Positions 15,289-21,157 of a DNA stretch of 21,157 bases are shown here, one piece after another. The stretch comes from a virus. The notes beneath the pieces were generated by a model, which saw only the letters and a program-made list of their open reading frames with translations, did no database searches and was not told where the DNA came from. Where the stretch lies: the IMG/VR virus record IMGVR_UViG_3300010371_000121, positions 1 to 21,157 of that record. The stretch is one strand, 5' to 3'. The first letter of the stretch is position 1. Each line of letters starts with the position of its first letter. A program made the position numbers and the translations under genes.

Positions 15289-15729
15289 TCAGAATGCCCC
15301 GCCCACCTTGCGGAAGGCGGCACGCTCGGGAAGTCCGCCGACGTAGAAGCCGACATTAGCGACCGCCTTAAGCAAGGCACGAAGTTGTGTGCCATAGGGT
15401 GTCGTGGCCAACCAATACCCAAACGCAGACTTCGCGGGCGGAGGCATCATGGAAACGCTAACCGTGCCTTCCGTGGAACCGACCACTACGACGGATGGTA
15501 TGCCAGCATTGATCAGTGTATAGGACGCCGCCAGGTGTGCGGCCATCAGGTCGAGCGCGAGCTGAAGCTGTGCCGGATTGCAATTCCAGCCGGGACCGCC
15601 GTCTTCATTGATATAGGCCGTCCCCATCGTCCAATAGCCTTGCAACATGACTTCGGGATACGTGGTCGCATTGGCGAACGCCGGGAATTGCATCCGGAAG
15701 TTCGCATCGTTGTAGGACGGCATGGTCAT
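15289..15729 (-). CDS. DUF4054-type head-tail adaptor
   Basis: A 146-residue protein with the DUF4054 pattern: MTMPSYNDANFRMQFPAFANATTYPEVML at the N-terminus, helical WTMGTAYI, NPAQLQLALDLMAAHLAASYTL at about 51-72, GSTEGTVSVSMMPPPAKSAFGYWLATTPYGTQL at about 84-116, and a terminal PERAAFRKVGG. This architecture, with the YWLATTPYG stretch, is that of adaptors that bind under the portal. The protein starts at ATG 15727-15729, although a second ATG lies at 15721-15723. It follows the capsid genes, and the neck proteins come directly after. Confidence 0.82.
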   Translation of the reverse strand: MTMPSYNDANFRMQFPAFANATTYPEVMLQGYWTMGTAYINEDGGPGWNCNPAQLQLALDLMAAHLAASYTLINAGIPSVVVVGSTEGTVSVSMMPPPAKSAFGYWLATTPYGTQLRALLKAVANVGFYVGGLPERAAFRKVGGAF

Positions 15730-15731
15730 GA

Positions 15732-16106
15732 TCAGTGCATCGCTGCCACTTTCACGGCAACATCGTCGGGATTCTGGTAATCCGCATCGGTCAACGGTGC
15801 GGAAAGATCACGACGATTCATGTCGCTGGCCACCTTGTCCGGATCGGCTGATCGGGTGCGCACGATAAGGAACCCGGCATCCCGGTGCTGACGGAACACG
15901 GCATTCTTCTCCAGCTCCGGAAGACTGTCCTCTGCGATCTCCGTCGCCACGCCAAGCGGGGTGATCAGTCGCTTGTTCGCCACGCCGGCTCCACCCTTGA
16001 TGAGGATCTCGGCAGTCGGCACGGGAACGCCGGATGCGTTGCGCTGGTAATTGGTGTAGAGCTGGTCGTTGGCCAGTGTGCTGAAGACATGGGCAGACTT
16101 CGACAT
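15732..16106 (-). CDS. Small structural protein of unknown function
   Basis: A 124-residue protein, not recognised. The N-terminus KSAHVFSTLANDQLYTNY is followed by VPVPTAEILIKGGAGVANKRLITPLGVATEI and a basic/acidic ELEKNAVFRQHRDAGFLIVRTRSADPDKVASDMNRRDLSAPLTDADY. The IKGGAGVA...TPLGVATEI pattern suggests a compact beta-rich fold. It lies between the terminators after the capsid gene and the DUF4054 adaptor, a place where many myoviruses carry a small protein of this size; a head fibre, decoration or connector role is possible. The start ATG at 16104-16106 has a good GAGGA site five bases before it, showing independent translation initiation. Confidence 0.65.
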   Translation of the reverse strand: MSKSAHVFSTLANDQLYTNYQRNASGVPVPTAEILIKGGAGVANKRLITPLGVATEIAEDSLPELEKNAVFRQHRDAGFLIVRTRSADPDKVASDMNRRDLSAPLTDADYQNPDDVAVKVAAMH

Positions 16107-16132
16107 GGGAATCCTCGTGTTGCCGAAAGAAA

Positions 16133-16158
16133 ATGGGCGGCCCGATTGGACCGCCCAT
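16133..16158 (-). terminator. Second of two tandem terminators after the capsid gene
   Basis: An 8-bp perfect stem (16133-16140 with 16151-16158) with a 10-base loop. On the minus strand it is followed by TTTCTTTC. It lies directly behind the 5-bp stem terminator, forming a tandem pair that ends capsid-gene transcription before the neck genes. Confidence 0.75.
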
Positions 16159-16178
16159 AAAAAACCCGCATCAGCGGG
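16159..16178 (-). terminator. First of two tandem terminators after the capsid gene
   Basis: A 5-bp stem (16165-16169 with 16174-16178) and a 4-base loop. On the minus strand it is followed by six T residues (16164-16159). It lies 28 bases after the capsid stop, so it should reduce read-through from the very abundant capsid transcript into the neck genes. Confidence 0.75.
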
Positions 16179-16205
16179 CCGCAGGTGTTGCCTTGCTCGA
16201 ATCAG

Positions 16206-17309
16206 TTACACGCCGCTGTAACGCACCACGCCGTAAGGGCGCTTCAGAAACGCGCCGGCCGTGGCGTTCGTGTAGTCCTCGACATAAGCTTTCGCCTGCT
16301 TCTCGACGCCCAGCGTCTGGAACTTCGCCGGGACCACCTGCTGCCAGACCCGGCTGTCATCGGACGCGCCATCGTCCACGCTCTCGGCGTAGAGATAGAA
16401 CACGTTTGCACCGCCGTTCGCCGCGTTGAGCTGCGGGGCCGACTCGATCCGCCACTTCGGATAGGTCTCCTTAATCCACTGTTTGACCGAGTAGCCCAGG
16501 TCCGACGGAGTGGACAGGTACTGGTAAACCGTGGTCGCCACCGCCAGGGTGCATTCCACGTCACCCGGATTGATGGTGTCCTGCGACTGCGTCTGCAGCT
16601 TGGCTGCCGCCGCTTGGATATCGGCGATGATCTCCAGCAGGGTCTTGGACGACCAGAGGGTCGAACTGCCGGTGCCCGAAGCCGCCACGGTGACATAGGC
16701 CGGCAGGTTCGGATCGTTCAGGAAGCCATAGGTCAGGTTCGAGCCGCCGTTGAAACCGTTGAAGCCGATCAGGTTGCGCTGGATTTCCAGAGCCAACGCG
16801 GCCGAACCCCGCTTTTCCGCCGCCGTGCTGACGCGGATGCGTGCTGCGCGGGCCTCTTCGAGCGCACCCACCTTCAGGCCCTTCTCGAAACGGACCACCG
16901 AACGACGGATGAAGTTGGTGTTCCAGCTCGACAGCGGGACATTGGTGTAGTCGCCGTAAGGCACGGCCGTGCCCAACGGTTCCAGCACGCCCTGCACGAT
17001 CTCCTCGTCTTCCCACGAGCCGATGGTGGAGATGCCCATCAGCGAATCGGCCTTGCGGGCCGCCGTGATCGTGCGGATGAAACCAGGCATCCATTCCTGC
17101 AGGAACTGCACCGGCACGGTGATGCTGCCGGACGTGATGCCGCCCTGCTGGTCGTCCATGGCGAAGTTCGCCATCTGGACCAATTGCTGGCGACTGAAGT
17201 TGATGCCGATCTTGGACAGTGCGGCGTAGTCCGCCACATCTTCTGCAGTCATCACGACCGGGCGAACATCGCGCGGGCCGAAATGGCTGTGTTCTTTGGA
17301 CATTTGCAT
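16206..17309 (-). CDS. Major capsid protein (DUF2184 type)
   Basis: A 367-residue capsid protein of the DUF2184 family. It has VVMTAEDVADYAALSKIGINFSRQQLVQMANFAMDDQQ at the N-terminus, an EWMPGFIRTITAARKADSLMGISTIGSWEDEEIVQ segment at about 71-105 typical of HK97-fold capsids, a long helix-rich body (LWSSKTLLEIIADIQAAAAKLQT), and a C-terminal VEKQAKAYVEDYTNATAGAFLKRPYGVVRY. The protein assembles into the icosahedral head. It starts at ATG 17307-17309 with an AAGGA site 8 bases upstream; a second ATG at 17301-17303 is possible. It follows the protease and cement genes and is closed by two terminators. Confidence 0.93.
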   Translation of the reverse strand: MQMSKEHSHFGPRDVRPVVMTAEDVADYAALSKIGINFSRQQLVQMANFAMDDQQGGITSGSITVPVQFLQEWMPGFIRTITAARKADSLMGISTIGSWEDEEIVQGVLEPLGTAVPYGDYTNVPLSSWNTNFIRRSVVRFEKGLKVGALEEARAARIRVSTAAEKRGSAALALEIQRNLIGFNGFNGGSNLTYGFLNDPNLPAYVTVAASGTGSSTLWSSKTLLEIIADIQAAAAKLQTQSQDTINPGDVECTLAVATTVYQYLSTPSDLGYSVKQWIKETYPKWRIESAPQLNAANGGANVFYLYAESVDDGASDDSRVWQQVVPAKFQTLGVEKQAKAYVEDYTNATAGAFLKRPYGVVRYSGV

Positions 17310-17320
17310 GGCGATGTTCC

Positions 17321-17827
17321 TTAGTCAGTGATGCGGATGGCGACGATGCCGGCGGCCGACGTCGGATAGCGCCAGACGACGCAGTTCGGGATCAATGCGA
17401 ATCCGGAAGTGGCCGCACTACCCGGCGCGACCGCGCCCAGTACGCCCGTGGTCAGGTTGTATTCGACCAGGTCACCGATGTTGGCCGCCGTGGTCATATA
17501 GACCACGATGGTGCCCATCGTCAGGAACTCGCCCTGCGCATTGCCCGGAAGCGCGAGCGTCGGATCGAGCGGGTTGGCGCCACCCATGGATGCATAGACC
17601 TTCGGGTTCACCAGGAAACCGGCCGCGACAATGCTGCCATTGGTGATCGTGCCGCCCTGGGTAGCCACGTTGGTGGTGTTGGACTTGGTGAAATAGTTGC
17701 CGACCGTGCCGCCGTTGGCGTCAAGAGTCAGCGGTTCGACGCGCTGGGGGCCATCGACGATGAGTTCGCCGACGACGCCGAAGCCCAGCGTGATGTTGAC
17801 GGTGGATTGCAGCTGTGCGTTGCTCAT
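17321..17827 (-). CDS. Capsid decoration/structural cement protein
   Basis: A 168-residue beta-rich protein with VNITLGFGVVGELIVDGPQRVEPLTLD near the N-terminus and FLVNPKVYASMGGANPLDPTLALPGNAQGEFLTMGTIVVYMTTAANIGDLVEYNLTTGVLGAV in the middle, a pattern known from structural cement proteins that sit next to DUF2184 capsid genes. Such proteins sit on the outside of the capsid lattice and stabilise it. It starts at ATG 17825-17827, lies one base behind the protease stop and 11 bases ahead of the capsid ATG, which places it between protease and capsid as is usual. Confidence 0.8.
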   Translation of the reverse strand: MSNAQLQSTVNITLGFGVVGELIVDGPQRVEPLTLDANGGTVGNYFTKSNTTNVATQGGTITNGSIVAAGFLVNPKVYASMGGANPLDPTLALPGNAQGEFLTMGTIVVYMTTAANIGDLVEYNLTTGVLGAVAPGSAATSGFALIPNCVVWRYPTSAAGIVAIRITD

Positions 17828-17828
17828 A

Positions 17829-19499
17829 TCAGGAGGCCTTCTGGTTCATGTGGCGTTCGAGGAAATTGCCTTTGCGCGGCGCCGCATCCATCGCGGCACG
17901 GCTTGGCTGGCCCTTGCCCTGCAGGTAGGCCTGCAGGAAGGTCACACGCTGACCCTTGGGCGGAGTGATGCCGAGCTGCTTGCAGCCGTATTTGGCCATC
18001 TTCTCCACGCTCATTTCGGCAGCATCGAAGGTGCCGATGTGCGGGGTGAGCAAGCCATACAGCTTCTGCTTGGCCGCGAGATTCTGTTCGACCTGACGCG
18101 TGATGGCGGCCGCATCCATGCCTTCGCCCTTTTCGTCATCCTTTTTCTTGCCCTCTTCCTCGGCATCCTTCGCCTTGCGGGCTTCCTCTTCTTCGGCGTC
18201 CTTTCCACGACGGTCGATCACGTCCTGGTCGTCCTGGTCGTCATTGTTGTCGTCATCGACTTCTTCGCCGGCGGCTGCCGTGCTACCGCCGAGCATTTCC
18301 TGGATCTTGCTGATGATCGGCATGATTTCGCCAATCGCCTTTGCGGCTTCTTCCAGCGTCATGGCGCCGGAGCCGTTTTCGTCTTTCGTGTCTTTTGCCA
18401 TGGGATGAAACTCCGCTTGATCTATGGTGAAAACCAGATGGTCTAGGACCGCTACCTTTGGTCCCATCCGTCCGTTCTCGACGAGGGCCAAATGATTGCC
18501 TCGGATATCCCGCTGCACGTAATCGTAAGGCTCACCGTTGAAGGTGCCCGACGACTTCTCGTACCGGCAGCGATAGCCGCACGACAACTCTTTTTTTCCG
18601 TTCGCGATGAGGTTGCTCATCGCCTCGGAGAAAACCTTGATATTTCCGCGCAGGGTCTCGCCGTCGAAGGTCACATCTTCGCCGATCACGCCCTGCACGC
18701 CTTTCTGTTCGGCCGGGGTCAGGCCGGCGTCCTCACTGCCCAACATGACATGGTTGTCGATCCACGGCAGCAGGCGAAAGGACTGGATGCATTCCTCGGT
18801 AGCCAGCTCCTCAGCTGGCCGATACACGCGGTACATACGATCCGGATCGGCATCTCCGCCGATCGACTTGCCACCGTAGGAATACACGCCAACCGACGAC
18901 AGCGGGTTGTCCTTGACCTCGAACCATCCGTTCAGATCGTATTCGCGCCGATCCATCGCTGCTGCTTCCTCGATCTCTTCGGTCTGATCGGCAATCTTCG
19001 GGAACAAAGGTTCCGGCGCATCATCCATCGGTGCCCAGATGAAGGCGTCGTGCTCATCGTTCAGCGCCGGCTCAAACTCGCCATCATTGCAATGGAACAG
19101 GTGGACGTTTCCATCTTCAAGAATCTCCATCAGCCCGGTGCGCGGCACATACGCGGTTTCTTCGCGGCTCTCGCGGATCGCGCCCTCGATCGGACTTTCG
19201 CCTTCCTCAACATGACCACCAGGGAAACCCCAGCTGTTGTCCTTGGTGCGACGCATCCACAGGATGCGGTCTCCATCGGTGTAGACGATGAAGGAAACAA
19301 CCTTCGTGTCCGGTTCTTCCTGCAGATCGCGTTGGTGATCGTTGTCCGGGTTGCCGTCGCCCTTCGCGTCGATGCCATGCGACTTGCGCGCGTTGTTGTA
19401 GGCAGCCGCCACCGCTCGCGCCTGCGAATGGCCAGCCTTGACCATCTCGGCGATGTTCTCGCTGATGACTTTGTTGCTGGATCCGGATTTCAATGGCAT
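17829..19499 (-). CDS. Nudix–prohead protease (DUF2213)–scaffold fusion protein
   Basis: A 556-residue protein with four parts. Residues 8-41 are a short helical domain ([29 protein letters not shown]) known from phage head proteins. Residues about 65-180 are a Nudix domain with the box at 95-117 (G95, E101, R109-E110, E113-E114), its final Gly replaced by Ala. Residues about 220-355 match DUF2213 prohead proteases, with His250 (IDNHVML) and Ser306 ([12 protein letters not shown]) as likely catalytic residues, then [20 protein letters not shown]. Residues about 375-556 are an acidic, coiled-coil scaffold-like tail ([27 protein letters not shown]). Protease and scaffold normally act inside the prohead and cleave themselves out. 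The Nudix domain could hydrolyse a nucleoside diphosphate derivative; substrate unknown. ATG at 19497-19499. Confidence 0.85.
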   Translation of the reverse strand: MPLKSGSSNKVISENIAEMVKAGHSQARAVAAAYNNARKSHGIDAKGDGNPDNDHQRDLQEEPDTKVVSFIVYTDGDRILWMRRTKDNSWGFPGGHVEEGESPIEGAIRESREETAYVPRTGLMEILEDGNVHLFHCNDGEFEPALNDEHDAFIWAPMDDAPEPLFPKIADQTEEIEEAAAMDRREYDLNGWFEVKDNPLSSVGVYSYGGKSIGGDADPDRMYRVYRPAEELATEECIQSFRLLPWIDNHVMLGSEDAGLTPAEQKGVQGVIGEDVTFDGETLRGNIKVFSEAMSNLIANGKKELSCGYRCRYEKSSGTFNGEPYDYVQRDIRGNHLALVENGRMGPKVAVLDHLVFTIDQAEFHPMAKDTKDENGSGAMTLEEAAKAIGEIMPIISKIQEMLGGSTAAAGEEVDDDNNDDQDDQDVIDRRGKDAEEEEARKAKDAEEEGKKKDDEKGEGMDAAAITRQVEQNLAAKQKLYGLLTPHIGTFDAAEMSVEKMAKYGCKQLGITPPKGQRVTFLQAYLQGKGQPSRAAMDAAPRKGNFLERHMNQKAS

Positions 19500-19503
19500 C
19501 GCA

Positions 19504-20355
19504 TCAATTCCAATTCAGGATAGGCTTCATGATGCAGCGGCAGAACGGAAGGTCACCGGGCTTGCCGCGCACTTCCTTGCCGTACATCACGCCGATCACC
19601 GGTAGGGCGTCATACCGATATTCCTTGCCCGACATGGCAATGTGATCCTTGCGCGGATGCGCTCCGCCACCGGTGTGAATCCAGACGAAAGATTGCACAC
19701 CGATCGCTTGCAGCCGAGCTGCATTGACGTTGCTGTATGCCTTGCGGGTCTGATCCATGGCGACGTTTCGCGCCCAGCGGATATTTCCGTCGTACTTCTC
19801 GTTGAGGTATGGCACCAGGTCCTTCATGCCGCGCCCGGTGGTAATCGACCGCATCACCGCGCCTTGCACGTCAGCCAAGTAGTTCTGCGGGATCAGCTTG
19901 ATCAGATTTGCCGCTTCCTGCGTGCTGGCGCTGATTACCTGCTTCAGTCGCTCGTCGATGAAACTGGTGTCTACCTCGAAGTTCTTGGAAATCTGTCGCA
20001 ACGACATGCCAAGCGTGACCGCCGAGTTCTTCAGCACCCGCGAGATCATCCGATCCACGATCTTCTTGGATAGCCGGTTGAATCGCGGAGCCCATTTGTC
20101 CTGCAACTTGTTCAACACCACCCGCGAACGAATCGACCCATCGGCCGCATCCATGCCGTGACTGTGATCCATGCCGGTCTCGTGGAACACCGCGATCAGT
20201 TCGCGCTTGATCTCCTTGGCCATGCGATCGATAAGCACGCGAACAGGCCGCGCCATGTCATCAGCAATGCTGATGGCTGGGCGCAAGGCGCCACCGACGC
20301 CACCGCGCTCATCGACTGGTGGACGGACGATCTTGCGGGTCGTCGGCATCGTCAT
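19504..20355 (-). CDS. Minor head protein (Mu gpF / SPP1 gp7-like)
   Basis: A 283-residue protein. ATG 20353-20355 is taken as the start (ATG 20347-20349 is an alternative with a better-placed GGGGA); the frame continues further upstream but over the portal gene with arginine-rich, non-natural sequence. An N-terminal helical half ([37 protein letters not shown]) is followed by the MuF domain at about 150-277, with [58 protein letters not shown] and the closing [13 protein letters not shown]. MuF proteins bind the portal and enter the prohead with it. The gene overlaps the portal 3' end by about 47 bases. Confidence 0.88.
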   Translation of the reverse strand: MTMPTTRKIVRPPVDERGGVGGALRPAISIADDMARPVRVLIDRMAKEIKRELIAVFHETGMDHSHGMDAADGSIRSRVVLNKLQDKWAPRFNRLSKKIVDRMISRVLKNSAVTLGMSLRQISKNFEVDTSFIDERLKQVISASTQEAANLIKLIPQNYLADVQGAVMRSITTGRGMKDLVPYLNEKYDGNIRWARNVAMDQTRKAYSNVNAARLQAIGVQSFVWIHTGGGAHPRKDHIAMSGKEYRYDALPVIGVMYGKEVRGKPGDLPFCRCIMKPILNWN

Positions 20356-21157
20356 CCCCGTCCGGCACATCAGCTTCGTCCAGGCCCATCGCGTGATAGC
20401 CACTCTCCGGATCCGTGGCAATGCGCTGGCGTTCATCCTCGCTACTGATGGCACCGGATTGCACCAGCGCAGCGCCCGTCTGCGCCTTGACCAGGTTCGT
20501 ATCGGCCAGTTCCTTCGCCGTCGGCGAATCCAGTGGCGCCCAGGCCACCGTGGTATGTACGCCAATCTTGCCCAGTACCGGCTCGACGTAGGACTTCATC
20601 ACCAGCGCATGATGGCGTTCGGCCAACGGCGTCAGATCACGTTCTTCGATGGTCTCAAGAAGCTCGTGATAGCTGGCCTCCTCGTACTCGCCTGTCGCAT
20701 TGAACCCCTTCGGCGCGGTGCCGATCAGCTTGGTTGACGGCGTACCGGCAATGGCAGCCACCAACTGGTACTGCGTCATGATCAAGGCGTCCATGTCGGC
20801 CAGGGTGGTATCGAACTGCTCGAAGGAATCGCCTTCCTTGTCGCCGAGCTTGATGCCGTAATTGTCGCGAAAGTAGGCCCAATCGTTCAGGCGCTGTGCT
20901 GCTGCTTCGGAATTGCTCATGACCGTTTCCATGTCGGTCAGCCAGACGTTCGTGCGCTTGGTCTGGGCGAGTTGCGGTGCTTCGTTGGCGGTGCGCTCAG
21001 CCGCGTAGACGCGCTCCATGATCTGCTGCGTCAGTGGCACGCCACCGTATAGATATTGCGGTTTCAGCACGTCCACTGGCTCGGCATGCCGGAAGATGAT
21101 CAAGTGCGAGCGGTGCACCTTCTTGCCGTTGATGATCCACCAGGTGGGCTCATAGAA
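20309..21157 (-). CDS. Portal protein, C-terminal part (DUF1073 type; start outside window)
   Basis: The frame runs in from the right edge (21157) with [19 protein letters not shown] and on to TGA at 20309-20311, giving 282 visible residues; a GTG at 21116-21118 falls inside the conserved core and is not a start. Recognisable DUF1073 portal elements are [104 protein letters not shown] and an acidic C-terminus ([11 protein letters not shown]). The portal is the dodecameric ring through which DNA is packaged and ejected. Roughly the first 150 or more residues are missing because the window ends. Confidence 0.9.
   Translation of the reverse strand, partial: FYEPTWWIINGKKVHRSHLIIFRHAEPVDVLKPQYLYGGVPLTQQIMERVYAAERTANEAPQLAQTKRTNVWLTDMETVMSNSEAAAQRLNDWAYFRDNYGIKLGDKEGDSFEQFDTTLADMDALIMTQYQLVAAIAGTPSTKLIGTAPKGFNATGEYEEASYHELLETIEERDLTPLAERHHALVMKSYVEPVLGKIGVHTTVAWAPLDSPTAKELADTNLVKAQTGAALVQSGAISSEDERQRIATDPESGYHAMGLDEADVPDGDDDADDPQDRPSTSR

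Noticed and set aside
16185-17324. Long plus-strand open frame (379 codons) opposite the capsid gene
   Set aside because: It is a by-product of the GC-rich codon pattern of the capsid gene; the sequence is Arg/His-rich without domains and the minus-strand gene is certain.
18492-19523. Plus-strand open frame of 343 codons opposite the protease-scaffold gene
   Set aside because: Antisense to the Nudix and protease domains, with no recognisable motif.
20356-20565. Upstream extension of the MuF protein frame
   Set aside because: The extra residues are Arg-rich and lie within the portal gene; the start at 20355 or 20349 is more natural.
20309-21157. Anti-CBASS Acb1-like activity of the portal
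   Set aside because: Some databases label DUF1073 proteins this way, but the visible part is portal core and no phosphodiesterase motif can be seen.

Overview
The window is almost entirely the late structural module of a contractile-tailed, myovirus-type bacteriophage, most likely a prophage. Nearly all genes lie on the minus strand, are tightly packed (1-nt TAATG/TGATG or 4-nt ATGA/GTGA overlaps, or gaps of a few bases) and run from head to tail-fibre genes as coordinates decrease. The host is probably a Gram-negative proteobacterium: base composition is about 60% G+C by eye, and the one cargo gene encodes an exported TonB-type C-terminal domain. A xanthomonad-like or burkholderia-like host is a guess from style, not shown by the sequence.

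Head module (21157 down to 13829): a portal cut by the window edge; a Mu gpF/SPP1 gp7-like minor head protein; a large protein joining a Nudix domain, a DUF2213-type prohead protease and an acidic scaffold-like tail; a decoration/cement protein; a DUF2184-type major capsid protein followed by two tandem terminators; then a small unknown protein, a DUF4054-type adaptor, a gp10-like completion protein, a stopper-like protein and a tail terminator, ending at another terminator.

Tail module (13753 down to 319): DUF3383-type sheath, tail tube, a pair of assembly-chaperone frames joined by a clear -1 frameshift signal, a tape measure with a lytic transglycosylase domain, a Dit-like baseplate protein, a plug, a hub, an HxH-tipped spike, gp25, baseplate J, a DUF2612-type protein with a large inserted domain, a third terminator, a tail fibre ending in an S74 autocleaving chaperone, and a short repeat-bearing distal protein. 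This layout resembles the simplified contractile tails of phages such as Pam3 and KPP10.

Two things do not belong to the late operon. One is a plus-strand gene (5757-6638), with lower G+C, wedged between the spike and gp25 genes; it encodes a secreted protein with a TonB C-terminal domain and looks like lysogenic cargo (a moron). The other is the end of a plus-strand zinc-ribbon ORF at the left edge, convergent with the fibre genes. The most distinctive features are the TonB cargo gene, the Nudix-protease-scaffold fusion, and the frameshift signal in the chaperone gene. No tRNA, rRNA, CRISPR array, insertion sequence, integrase or attachment site was recognised.
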